Of a DNA stretch of 64,000 nt, positions 37,412 through 45,833 are shown piece after piece. A program made the position numbers and the translations under genes. This stretch comes from Klebsiella spallanzanii. Its GTDB lineage: Bacteria; Pseudomonadota; Gammaproteobacteria; Enterobacterales; Enterobacteriaceae. Every line of letters begins with the position of its first letter. Position 1 is the stretch's first letter. The notes beneath the pieces are model-generated. The model did not search any database. It saw nothing but the letters and a program-made list of their open reading frames with translations, and had not been told where the DNA came from. The stretch lies in assembly GCF_902158555.1 (NCBI RefSeq), contig NZ_CABGGS010000044.1, positions 310,001-374,000 on the forward strand. The letters are read 5' to 3'.

Positions 37412-39052
37412 ATGTCACGTATTGAATCAGTAAAAGATGCTCTTCTTGAGCTTGGTATTCAGGAAAGCAGCGAGCTGTTTTACAACCCCGATTACGACTT
37501 GCTGATTGCGCATGAAACCAGCGCGGAATTAACCGGCGCGGCGCGTGGCGTCATGACCGAGTCCGGCGCGGTTGCCGTGGATACCGGCATTTTTACCGGA
37601 CGTTCTCCGCGCGACAAATATATCGTCAGAGACGAACTGACCCGTGACACTGTCTGGTGGTCCGACTCCGGTCTCGGTCGCAACGATAACAAGCCGTTGA
37701 CGACGGAGATTTGGGCTGACCTGAAGGCGCTGGTGGCCGGACAGCTTAGCGGCAAAAAACTGTATGTCGTTGATGCCTGGTGCGGTGCCAGCCCGGCGAC
37801 ACGCCTCGGCGTACGCTTTGTCACCGAGGTGGCCTGGCAGGCGCACTTTGTCAAAAACATGTTCATTGCACCGAGCGCTGAGGAACTGGCTGAATTTACG
37901 CCAGACTTTGTCGTCCTCAACGGCGCGGGTTGCACTAACGATAAATGGCAGGAGCAAGGGCTTAATTCCGAGAACTTTGTCGCTTTTAACCTGAGCGAAA
38001 ATATTCAGCTGATCGGCGGTACCTGGTACGGCGGCGAGATGAAGAAAGGTCTGTTCTCGGTGATGAACTATCTGCTGCCACAACAGGGGATAGCCTCAAT
38101 GCACTGTTCGGCGAACCGCGGCGAAGCGGGCGATGTGGCGTTGTTCTTCGGCCTTTCCGGCACAGGTAAGACGACGCTTTCCACCGACCCGCTGCGTCAG
38201 CTGATTGGCGATGACGAGCACGGCTGGGATGACGATGGCGTGTTCAACTTTGAAGGCGGCTGTTACGCCAAGACTATCAATCTTGACCCACAGGCCGAGC
38301 CGGAAATATACGGCGCGATTCGCCGCAATGCGCTGCTGGAAAACGTGGTCGTCAGAGCCGATGGCAGCGTGGATTACGCCGATGGCAGCAAGACTGAAAA
38401 TACCCGCGTTTCTTACCCGTTAGCGCATATTGAAAACATCGTTAAACCGGTATCGCGCGCGGGCCATCCGTCGAAGGTGATTTTCCTTGCCGCTGATGCT
38501 TTTGGCGTGTTGCCGCCGGTGTCCCGTCTGACAACCGAACAGATGCAGTACCATTTCCTGTCGGGCTTTACCTCGAAGCTGGCGGGGACCGAGCGCGGTA
38601 TTACTCAACCCACGCCGACGTTCTCCGCCTGCTATGGCGCGGCGTTCCTGCTGCTGCACCCGACGCAGTATGCCAGCGTTCTGGCCGCTAAAATGGCGGA
38701 GTCTGGTGCCGAAGCCTGGCTGGTGAATACTGGCTGGAACGGGGAAGGCAAACGCCTGTCGCTGCGCGATACGCGTAATATCATCAGCGCTATTTTAAAC
38801 GGTACCACTGGCGAGCTGCGTGAAGAGGCGGTTCCGATCTTTGGTCTGTCTATCCCTGAAAGCGTTCCTGGCGTGGAGCGCGCGCTGCTCGACCCGCGCA
38901 GCGGCTGGTCATCTGCCGACAAGTGGCAAGAGAAAGCGGAAAGCCTGGCGCAGCTGTTTATGGATAACTTTAAACAGTATAGCGATACCGAGGCGGGAGC
39001 CCGTTTAGCCTTAGCCGGTCCAACGTTGGATAAATCAGCGGTTACGGCTTAG
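37412..39052 (+). CDS. ATP-dependent phosphoenolpyruvate carboxykinase (likely second copy)
   Basis: Converts oxaloacetate and ATP to PEP, CO2 and ADP in gluconeogenesis. All family motifs are visible over 546 residues: [16 protein letters not shown], the metal/substrate region [18 protein letters not shown], the P-loop [23 protein letters not shown] and [17 protein letters not shown]. It is clearly homologous to E. coli PckA but differs at many positions, and the locus is not that of the housekeeping pckA (near ompR-envZ), so I infer a paralogue. CAGGAG precedes the ATG. The stop codon coincides with the edge of a MITE-like element. Confidence 0.93.
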   Translation: MSRIESVKDALLELGIQESSELFYNPDYDLLIAHETSAELTGAARGVMTESGAVAVDTGIFTGRSPRDKYIVRDELTRDTVWWSDSGLGRNDNKPLTTEIWADLKALVAGQLSGKKLYVVDAWCGASPATRLGVRFVTEVAWQAHFVKNMFIAPSAEELAEFTPDFVVLNGAGCTNDKWQEQGLNSENFVAFNLSENIQLIGGTWYGGEMKKGLFSVMNYLLPQQGIASMHCSANRGEAGDVALFFGLSGTGKTTLSTDPLRQLIGDDEHGWDDDGVFNFEGGCYAKTINLDPQAEPEIYGAIRRNALLENVVVRADGSVDYADGSKTENTRVSYPLAHIENIVKPVSRAGHPSKVIFLAADAFGVLPPVSRLTTEQMQYHFLSGFTSKLAGTERGITQPTPTFSACYGAAFLLLHPTQYASVLAAKMAESGAEAWLVNTGWNGEGKRLSLRDTRNIISAILNGTTGELREEAVPIFGLSIPESVPGVERALLDPRSGWSSADKWQEKAESLAQLFMDNFKQYSDTEAGARLALAGPTLDKSAVTA

Positions 39053-39258
39053 AGCCTATCCCATTAGGACTATTTTACTTGCCATTTTGGACCTGGGCAG
39101 TGCTCGACAAAATACGAAAGTATTTTGAACGCCCTTCAGGGCGGCCCGGAGGGCGAGCATCGCGAGTTAATCCTCACGTACTACGTGTACGCTCCGGTTT
39201 CTGTGCGCTGTCCGTGTCCAAACTGGCTGCGCCAATAACGCATACTGGGATAGGCTCT
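39051..39258. mobile_element. MITE-like element with perfect 13-bp terminal inverted repeats
   Basis: The left end AGAGCCTATCCCA (39051-39063) and right end TGGGATAGGCTCT (39246-39258) are exact inverted copies; the 208-bp element has no coding capacity. If the TIR is taken as 12 bases, the trinucleotide TTA flanks both sides (39049-39051 and 39258-39260), as a target duplication. It also contains a GCCC/GGGC hairpin and a CGTAC-N5-GTACG dyad. Confidence 0.8.
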
Positions 39259-39305
39259 TAATCCCGATAGCGAAAACCGGAATTAGACATTGTGCTCGTA
39301 TTTCT

Positions 39306-39337
39306 GCCGGGTGGCGGCTAGCACCTTACCCGGCCTA
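39306..39337. repeat. REP-type palindrome
   Basis: GCCGGGTGGCGGCTAGCACC followed by TTACCCGGCCTA; arms GCCGGGT and ACCCGGC pair. It is nearly identical to the copy at 28215-28246, including the TTCTGCC leader. Confidence 0.78.
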
Positions 39338-39393
39338 CGAAAACTGAATCCGTCACCTGGCAATACCCTGAGGGGTTCTTTGACAGCAATGTG

Positions 39394-39419
39394 AACCCGG
39401 GCAGTCGCTCGGGTTTTTT
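39394..39419 (+). terminator. Rho-independent terminator between pckA-like gene and LysR gene
   Basis: AACCCG and CGGGTT pair around a 10-base loop, followed by a T run on the plus strand. It would end transcripts from the PEP carboxykinase gene after the inserted element. Confidence 0.75.
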
Positions 39420-40317
39420 ATTGTGCCGTTTTGGCCAGTAAAAAATCGATCAGGGTTTTCACCCGCTTCGTTTTTCCCGCGCTTTTCGGATAGTAAAGAT
39501 AAACCGGCGGATAGGTTTTCCAGTAAGGCTCCATGACCGGAATAAACGTTTCCCGATCTGGCTGTAGCCGGTGGATGGGCTCAAACAATCGCCCAATGCC
39601 CAATCCGCTGCGGATGCCGTCAGCCATCACGTCAATATCATTGCTGATGAGCTGTCCCGGCATTTCTACGGTGAGCTGTTCTCCTTTATCTTCCAGCATC
39701 AGGGGCAGGATACGGTTGTTGGTGATAAACCGGTAGCCGATTAGCCTGTGCTGGTGGAGGTCAACCGGCGTAGCGGGCGTGCCAAAGGTTTCGAGATAGG
39801 ACGCTGAAGCATACAGTCCTTCACGAAAAGGTTTCAGCAACTGACGAGCGACAACGCCGCCCTCAAGAATATCGCCGAAGCGGATCCCTAAATCGAATCT
39901 CTCCTCAATGATATTGATGGTTCCATCATAAACCGAAATCTCCAGCTGCACGCCAGGGTAACGCTGGCAGAACTCGGCCATAAAAGGTTTAAGTATCAGA
40001 AGGTAAGCAAAGCGGGAGAGGGTAATTCGGATCAGGCCGGAAGGCTGCTGGCTACTGTCCTTAATACTGTCGAGGGCTTTTTCCAACGAATCGACCGCCG
40101 CAGAGGTTTGCTGCAAAAGCTGTTGCCCGGCATCGGTGAGCTCAATACGCCGGGTGGTGCGGATAAACAGCGGATGACCAAGGTGCTGCTCAAGGAGTTT
40201 TAGCGCTTTACTGACCGAAGGCGGCGTGATTTCCAGTTTGCGTGCCGCCGCCGAGATGCTTCCCTCACGGGCAATGCTTTGAAAGATTCGGATTTGATTG
40301 TAAATCACGTTATTCAT
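39418..40317 (-). CDS. LysR-family regulator, divergent from an NAD(P)H oxidoreductase
   Basis: 299 residues. LysR DNA-binding domain at the N-terminus (IYNQIRIFQSIAREGSISAA, LEITPPSVSKALKLLEQHLG) and a substrate-binding effector domain (LEISVYDGTINIIEERFDLGIRFG region). I prefer the ATG at 40317, eight bases after AGGA, to the ATG at 40335. It is of the type that controls a divergent oxidoreductase; the target here is the gene starting at 40456 and, before its decay, the aldo-keto reductase. Confidence 0.9.
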   Translation of the reverse strand: MNNVIYNQIRIFQSIAREGSISAAARKLEITPPSVSKALKLLEQHLGHPLFIRTTRRIELTDAGQQLLQQTSAAVDSLEKALDSIKDSSQQPSGLIRITLSRFAYLLILKPFMAEFCQRYPGVQLEISVYDGTINIIEERFDLGIRFGDILEGGVVARQLLKPFREGLYASASYLETFGTPATPVDLHQHRLIGYRFITNNRILPLMLEDKGEQLTVEMPGQLISNDIDVMADGIRSGLGIGRLFEPIHRLQPDRETFIPVMEPYWKTYPPVYLYYPKSAGKTKRVKTLIDFLLAKTAQ

Positions 40318-40455
40318 CACTTCATCCTGATGCATCCTGGACGCGTTTTGTTAGCCATTATCTAAAAGTCTTTGAACTATTAATACTCTAAAAAAAAGAA
40401 TAGCGGCTGTTTATACTGTTTACATGTTCAACAATATCTTGTAATAGAAAGAAAA

Positions 40456-41010
40456 ATGCAAAATATACTGGTCGTTTCAGGGCATCCCAATCTGAGTGAG
40501 TCCGTCGGCAATGCCGCTATTCTTAACGAGGTGGCGCGAGCGCTGCCTGATGTTGAAATCCGTCGTCTGGATAGACTCTATCCTGATTTCAATATTGATG
40601 TCTTAGCCGAGCAGGAGGCGCTGCTGAAAGCTGATGTTATCGTATGGCAATTTCCGTTCTCCTGGTATTCGCTGCCGGGGTTGATGAAATTATGGCTCGA
40701 CCAGGTCTTTGTTCACGGCTTTGCCCACGGCTCAAAGGCTAAGCTCGGTGGTAAAAAACTCCTCCTCTCGTTTACCACCGGTGCCCCTTCAGCGCTTTAT
40801 ACCGCTGATGGTTTTTTCGGTCATGCCATTGAGGATTATCTGGCTCAGTTTATGACGACTGCCGCGCTGTGCAACCTGCAGTGGCAGCCGCCAATTTATA
40901 CTTGTGGGATCAGCTATGCCGACCGTGATGAAGCCAAAATAGCCCAGCAGAAAGCGATGGCTCAGGATCATGCTGGTCGCCTGATTGCCGCCTTAAATGC
41001 GTTATCCTGA
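40456..41010 (+). CDS. NAD(P)H-dependent oxidoreductase, flavodoxin-2 fold
   Basis: 184 residues with the flavodoxin-like start NILVVSGHPNLSES, the FMN-phosphate site and WQFPFSWYSLPGLMKLWLDQ near residues 66-85, as in KefF/YwrO/MdaB-type quinone reductases. It probably reduces quinones or reactive electrophiles with FMN or FAD. Divergent from a LysR regulator and 23 bases upstream of a decayed aldo-keto reductase, so the pair was probably an electrophile-detoxification operon. Confidence 0.88.
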   Translation: MQNILVVSGHPNLSESVGNAAILNEVARALPDVEIRRLDRLYPDFNIDVLAEQEALLKADVIVWQFPFSWYSLPGLMKLWLDQVFVHGFAHGSKAKLGGKKLLLSFTTGAPSALYTADGFFGHAIEDYLAQFMTTAALCNLQWQPPIYTCGISYADRDEAKIAQQKAMAQDHAGRLIAALNALS

Positions 41011-41033
41011 GCAGATAAATCGGGAGTGACCAA

Positions 41034-41910
41034 ATGCAATACAGACAGTTGGGCAACAGTGAGTTAAAGGTATCTCGCATCTGCATGGGATGTATGGGAT
41101 TTGGCGACGCCACCGCAGGCCAGCACAGCTGGACGCTTGATGAATCATCCAGTCGTGAAATGATCCGCTATGGCCTGGAGCAGGGGATCAATTTTTATGA
41201 CACCGCGATTGCCTACCAAAATGGTTCCAGCGAACGCTATGTCGGACGGGCGCTGCGCGACATGGCAAAGCGTGATGACGTAGTGGTCGCGACGAAATTT
41301 CTGCCGCGAACGGTGTAGCAGATCGCAGATGGCGTAAGCGGCCAGCAGGCAATTACCCAATCTCTCGACCAGAGTCTACGAAACCTGGGGATGGATTACG
41401 TCGATCTCTACATCTACCATATTTGGGATTACAACACGCCGATTCTGGACGTGCTAAAGGCATTGGATTGTGCGGTTAAGGCAGGAAAGGTGCGCGCCAT
41501 TGGTATTTCAAATTGTTATGCCTGGCAACTGGCCAAAGCCAATGCGCTTTGCCAGGCCTGGGGATACTCAAACCCGACGCGCCAGCGAAGACACTTATGC
41601 CAAAGGGAAGTACGATAAAACGGCGCAGCAGGATCACATTATCATCGAGCGAGTGGCCGAGCTTGCAGCGCGCCATCAGGTTTCTATGACGGAAATCTCC
41701 CTTGCCTGGTTGTTAACCAAAACCACCGCGCCAGTGGTTGGCGCAACGCAAAAACACCATATTGACGGCGCGGTGAATGCGGTCAACGTGCGGCTTAGCG
41801 ACGATGAAATTCATTATCTGGAAGCGTGTTATCAACCGCATGCTCTTTCGGGAGTTATGGCGCAAAATACGACGCAAACTAAAGACCAAAAGCAGGTCTG
41901 GACGCGTTGA
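41034..41910 (+). pseudogene. Broken aldo/keto reductase
   Basis: Starts normally (QYRQLGNSELKVSRICMGCM) and has the catalytic-region residues FYDTAIAYQNG and later DYVDLYIYHIWDYNTP and GKVRAIGISNCYAWQL. Two lesions are visible. Codon 95 is TAG (41316-41318) in LPRTV*QIADGVSG, where a Gln or Glu would be expected. Around 41565-41585 the reading frame shifts and roughly 50 codons of the usual barrel are missing before RASEDTYAKGKYD resumes in another frame. The end (LTKTTAPVVGAT, LSGVMAQN) is intact. Homologues are about 325-330 residues. The protein cannot be functional. Confidence 0.9.
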
Positions 41911-41922
41911 CCGGACCTGCTT
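41887..41922 (-). terminator. Terminator of the OmpC/F-type porin gene
   Basis: Minus strand: AGCAGGTCCGG and CCAGACCTGCT pair (11 bp with one wobble), followed by TTTTGG. It overlaps the stop codon of the aldo-keto reductase pseudogene. Confidence 0.75.
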
Positions 41923-41938
41923 GCGTGGTGGCTGGATA

Positions 41939-43015
41939 TTAAAACTGCCAGGTCATGCCAACGCCAAAAGTGTCATCGGTCGAAATACCGAAAGGCGTAT
42001 TTTTATCCAGCTGGTTTATTTTGTAATCGACATAGGTAAAGAAATTTTTGTTCAGGAACCAGGACAGGTTAATATCGAGATATTTCATTAAATAGATGTC
42101 GCCACTATTCTCGATATTTTTTCCTCGCGACTGGAACCAACCAATGCCGGGAATAATGCCGTTATCAAAAACGTAGCGAGTATAAACTTCGAAGTTTTCA
42201 CTTTTATTCGCATAACCATAATTTTTGATAGGCGTAATATTATATCCTTGAGAATATTTTACCGCCGCATAAAGACTGCCAGAATCGTATTTAAAACCGG
42301 TAGCCCACATTTCCGCGTGCTTACCACCACCGTAAGACAACGCCTCCTGTTGCGCCGTGCGTCGTGAGTTGCCGTAAGCGGCCAGCAGAGAGCCGCCCCA
42401 GTCGAAATCGTAGCTAACTGATGCGCCTGCGCCATCGCCGTTAGAACCATAGACTGAACGGCTGCTATTGTTACTCCCGGATCCATTCTTTCCCTGATAT
42501 TGCAGAGCGAATTTAAGGTTATCGTTCAGGCCGAAGAAGTTGGTGTTGCGCCAGGTTAACAGCCCGTTGGCTCTGCCGGTAAGAAAGCCGTCGGTATAGC
42601 TATCGGTCATGATGTCAAAGATTGGCGCATAGTCGGTTATGCTGGCGACGTCATAGAGCACGCCGGAATTTCTGCCATAGTCGATGGAACCCAGGTCAGC
42701 GTATTTTAACCCGGCATAAGCATAGCGGGTTTTGGTACCGTCTGAACCGTCAGATTCCGCGCGATTTCCCTGAATATTATATTCCCATTGACCAAAACCG
42801 GTGAGCTCGTCATTAATTTTAGTCATGCCTTTAATACCTAATCTGAAATAGGTATTGTCGCCATCAACGGTTGTATCATCGCTAAAATAGTGGCGAGCGC
42901 GAACGCTACCATACAGGTCGAGTTTATTGCCATCCTTATTATATATTTCTGCCGCGGGGGTTGCTGCGGACGTAAGTATAACCACCGCAAGCAGTGTGAT
43001 TTTATACATTTTCAT
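41939..43015 (-). CDS. General porin of the OmpC/OmpF/PhoE family
   Basis: 358 residues: signal peptide ending AATPAA, mature start EIYNKDGNKLDLYGSV, KINDELTGFGQWEYNI and the 16-strand barrel ending in Phe (VGMTWQF), all typical of enterobacterial trimeric porins. GAGG lies eight bases before the ATG. It is the last gene of a set with an AbgB-like hydrolase and an MFS transporter, separated by a hairpin, so it may be a specialised entry route for that substrate rather than a main OmpC or OmpF. Confidence 0.92.
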   Translation of the reverse strand: MKMYKITLLAVVILTSAATPAAEIYNKDGNKLDLYGSVRARHYFSDDTTVDGDNTYFRLGIKGMTKINDELTGFGQWEYNIQGNRAESDGSDGTKTRYAYAGLKYADLGSIDYGRNSGVLYDVASITDYAPIFDIMTDSYTDGFLTGRANGLLTWRNTNFFGLNDNLKFALQYQGKNGSGSNNSSRSVYGSNGDGAGASVSYDFDWGGSLLAAYGNSRRTAQQEALSYGGGKHAEMWATGFKYDSGSLYAAVKYSQGYNITPIKNYGYANKSENFEVYTRYVFDNGIIPGIGWFQSRGKNIENSGDIYLMKYLDINLSWFLNKNFFTYVDYKINQLDKNTPFGISTDDTFGVGMTWQF

Positions 43016-43040
43016 TTTTAGCGCCTCATCATTTTAGAAT

Positions 43041-43063
43041 AAAGGCGGTATTGCACCGCCTTT
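43041..43063 (-). terminator. Hairpin between the abgB-like gene and the porin gene
   Basis: Perfect 9-bp stem AAAGGCGGT/ACCGCCTTT with a 5-base loop; on the minus strand it is followed by TTTATTCT. It probably causes partial termination before the porin gene. Confidence 0.65.
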
Positions 43064-43070
43064 GCATTAG

Positions 43071-44465
43071 TTATCGGTTTAGTGAGCGTGGCCTTGCGTC
43101 TTGAGGAATTAGCGAGCGGTACTCTTCGTGGTCTCTTTGCTCAAGGTGTTCTTCCTTCGCTTGTGAAATGATCGTCGGGGTGGTGAGAACGCGAATTGCC
43201 GAGGCGGCCATCACACGACCAGCCAGCAGCAGCCCCTTGTGGGCGTAGGAGGTTTTTCCCTGGGTAACCATCTGCCATGAGTGCGGTGGTGTGCCCCAGG
43301 CGCAGGTGGTGATATAGACCTGGCCGACAGGCAGCAGCCAGCTCACATCACCAACGTCCGTTGAGCCATTGAGGAAATCAGGTTCCTGGCGAAACGGCGT
43401 GATGTCTTCGGATAGCGTGCGGCCCCTTTTGGCGACTTTGCGCTTTTCTTCCTCAGAAAAGGTCTCTTGTATCGCCTGGGCGAAGGCTTTTTCTTCAGGG
43501 CTAAAGGTCGCCGGGCCAATTTTGAGCAACTCTTCGTTCATTACGCTGGCGAGAGTGACGTTAGGGATAAGATCGGCTGAGGCCGCATCAAATTCAATGG
43601 TGACTTCCGTTCCGGTCATCAGCGCCGCGCCGCGAGCGACATCGTCAACGCGCTGAGTGATTTCTCGAACCTCCTGCATTTTGGGTGAGCGTACTTTGTA
43701 CAGAACATGGGCCTCAGATTGCACCACGTTTGGAGCGTTGCCACCCGCGTTGGTGATGGCGTAGTGGAGCCGCGCTTCAGGAATAATATGTTCACGCAGG
43801 AAATTGGCCCCAACGTTCATCAGCTCAACGCCGTCAAGCGCGCTGCGGCCCATGTGCGGACTGAATGCTGCGTGGGTGCTTTTGCCTTTAAACAGATATT
43901 TCACCTGGTTAGTTGCAAGCATTCTGGCGTTGTAGGCCAGATTCTCGTCCCACGGGTGCCAGGTGAACGCGACGTCAACGCCGTCAAACAGCCCAGCACG
44001 CGCCATATAGGCCTTGCCGCCGCCGCCTTCTTCAGCCGGACAGCCAAAGTATTTTACCGTTCCCGCCAGACCGAGTTCTTGCATACAGGCTTTGGTGGCT
44101 AGCGCAGCGGCCAGCGCGCCTGCACCAAGAAGATTATGCCCGCAGCCGTGCCCGTTTCCCGCAGCGACGACGGGAGAAAAAATATCGCAATTGGCCTGCT
44201 GGCTTAATGAGGGCAGGGCGTCATACTCGCCGAGAAAAGCAATGACCGGTTCTCCGCTGCCGTAGGCGGCGACAAAAGCCGTATCGATACCGCCAGCCTT
44301 TCGGGTGACCTGAAAGCCATTGTCTTCAAGCGCCAGCGCCATCAGTTCAGCAGACTGCGCTTCTTCATAGCGTACTTCGGCAAACTCCCAGATCTTGTCG
44401 CTAACGGCGGTAATACGTTCACGTTGTTGTTCAATCGTACGTTCAATAATCGATAAGTAGTTCAT
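43071..44465 (-). CDS. M20-family amidohydrolase similar to AbgB
   Basis: 464 residues of the M20D peptidase family. Metal ligands are in NGHGCGHNLLGAGA, CPAEEGGGGKAYMARAG (Glu-Glu), HPWDEN and the late HSWQ. Its pattern follows E. coli AbgB, the catalytic subunit for p-aminobenzoyl-glutamate cleavage, along the whole length. No abgA gene is adjacent, so it may act alone on another N-acyl amino acid. It lies 12 bases downstream of an MFS transporter gene that is probably its uptake system. Confidence 0.88.
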   Translation of the reverse strand: MNYLSIIERTIEQQRERITAVSDKIWEFAEVRYEEAQSAELMALALEDNGFQVTRKAGGIDTAFVAAYGSGEPVIAFLGEYDALPSLSQQANCDIFSPVVAAGNGHGCGHNLLGAGALAAALATKACMQELGLAGTVKYFGCPAEEGGGGKAYMARAGLFDGVDVAFTWHPWDENLAYNARMLATNQVKYLFKGKSTHAAFSPHMGRSALDGVELMNVGANFLREHIIPEARLHYAITNAGGNAPNVVQSEAHVLYKVRSPKMQEVREITQRVDDVARGAALMTGTEVTIEFDAASADLIPNVTLASVMNEELLKIGPATFSPEEKAFAQAIQETFSEEEKRKVAKRGRTLSEDITPFRQEPDFLNGSTDVGDVSWLLPVGQVYITTCAWGTPPHSWQMVTQGKTSYAHKGLLLAGRVMAASAIRVLTTPTIISQAKEEHLEQRDHEEYRSLIPQDARPRSLNR

Positions 44466-44477
44466 CGTTTCTCTCTT

Positions 44478-45737
44478 TTATTGGGATACATTAGATGTCG
44501 CTTCGGCCTGGGCCGCGCCAGTAGAATGAGTAATGGACAGTGCAATCAGGCAGGTGATGACCGCGCAGGCAATGATCGACAGGAAAGCGGTAGCGTAGTT
44601 TTGTTGGGTCAGCTTCAGTAAGTACCCGATCATAAGCGGCGATAAGAAGGAACCTATCTGCGCAATTGAGTTAATAAACCCTGTTGCGGTACCTACTGAG
44701 GCCTTTGGAAATTGTTTGATGATGGTAACGAACACGCTGATGCTGATGGCGTTAAGGAAGATGTTAGATAGCGAAAGCCAGGCAAAGGCAATCGGCACGG
44801 AAGAGGCGTTAAACATCAGCCAGATGAACAGCGCTGAGACAGAAGATCCCATCGCAATCAGGTATTTTTCGCGACCCTGGAAATACCTGTCGAGCAGCCA
44901 TCCGCAAAACAAAAATGAGGCAAAGCCCAGGGCCGGCGGCAGCATTGACCATGCGCCCATGGAGACCATGCTCATCCCTTTAACTTTCACCCAATAGGAT
45001 GGCAGCCAGGACTGCAAACCCCAGAATACAATATTGGTAAAGAAGTAGCAGGCGGCGATTTGCCATGTTAATGGGCGGCGAATAATATTCAACAAACGCT
45101 GCTTTTCGGGGATGCTATCGTGCACTGCGGATGGCTGTGGCATCTTGACGCCAGCGGTGTCCGGGGCACTGGCGCGCAGAACGCGCCACAGGCAGAAAGC
45201 CAGAATCAGGCCAGCGATACCCAAAACAAAGAACATGATTCGCCAGTTGTACCAGGTAATCAGCGTAGATACGACCACCGAGCCAACGGCGAACCCGACC
45301 GATGCGCCAGATTGCAGGAATGATTTGGCGCGCGCCATTTTGCTTCTTTCAAACCTTTGGGCGATGACAACGGAGCTTCCGGCAGGGAAAACCGCTTCCC
45401 CCACTCCGACAAAAAAACGCGTAACTGCCAGCGTGAAAACGCTGCTTGTCATTCCGCCCATAGCGGTGGCAACGGACCACAGGGCAACCGCACCGGTTAA
45501 GATGGTTTTACTGCCGATCCGGTCGACAAGGTAGCCGCCAATAAGCTGGGTGAGCGAATAGGCAAGGAAAAAACCGCTGATGACCATACCGGTTTGTTCA
45601 CTTCCCAGTCCAAAATCAGCAGAAATTGGAATGATCGCAATATTAATAGCGGCTTTATCGATAAACCCTACGACCCAACACAGAAACAATATCAGGATTA
45701 TCAAATTGTTTTTATTCTTGAATGTAGCACTGAGCAT
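44478..45737 (-). CDS. MFS transporter, anion:cation symporter type
   Basis: 419 residues with 12 predicted helices. Features of the ACS branch of the MFS are present: GFIDKAAINIAIIPI at the start, GYLVDRIGSKTILTGAVALWS between helices 2 and 3, and FFVGVGEAVFPAGSSVVIAQRF. Members carry organic anions such as hexuronates or aromatic acids. AGGGA precedes the ATG. First gene of the set with the abgB-like hydrolase and porin, divergent from a GAF/PucR-type regulator. Confidence 0.88.
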   Translation of the reverse strand: MLSATFKNKNNLIILILFLCWVVGFIDKAAINIAIIPISADFGLGSEQTGMVISGFFLAYSLTQLIGGYLVDRIGSKTILTGAVALWSVATAMGGMTSSVFTLAVTRFFVGVGEAVFPAGSSVVIAQRFERSKMARAKSFLQSGASVGFAVGSVVVSTLITWYNWRIMFFVLGIAGLILAFCLWRVLRASAPDTAGVKMPQPSAVHDSIPEKQRLLNIIRRPLTWQIAACYFFTNIVFWGLQSWLPSYWVKVKGMSMVSMGAWSMLPPALGFASFLFCGWLLDRYFQGREKYLIAMGSSVSALFIWLMFNASSVPIAFAWLSLSNIFLNAISISVFVTIIKQFPKASVGTATGFINSIAQIGSFLSPLMIGYLLKLTQQNYATAFLSIIACAVITCLIALSITHSTGAAQAEATSNVSQ

Positions 45738-45809
45738 AAAGTTCCCTCATAAGACATGAGATGATGTGATTTTGTCCTTGCTACCCTTACAGAAGTGATG
45801 ATAAATATC

Positions 45810-45823
45810 TATGTGTAAACATA
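45810..45823. promoter_or_regulatory. Small dyad between MFS gene and GAF/PucR-type regulator
   Basis: TATGT-GTAA-ACATA, a 5-4-5 palindrome 11 bases before the regulator start, in the 96-base divergent gap. It is a candidate operator for that regulator; unsupported beyond its symmetry and place. Confidence 0.3.
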
Positions 45824-45833
45824 CACTCAAGAG

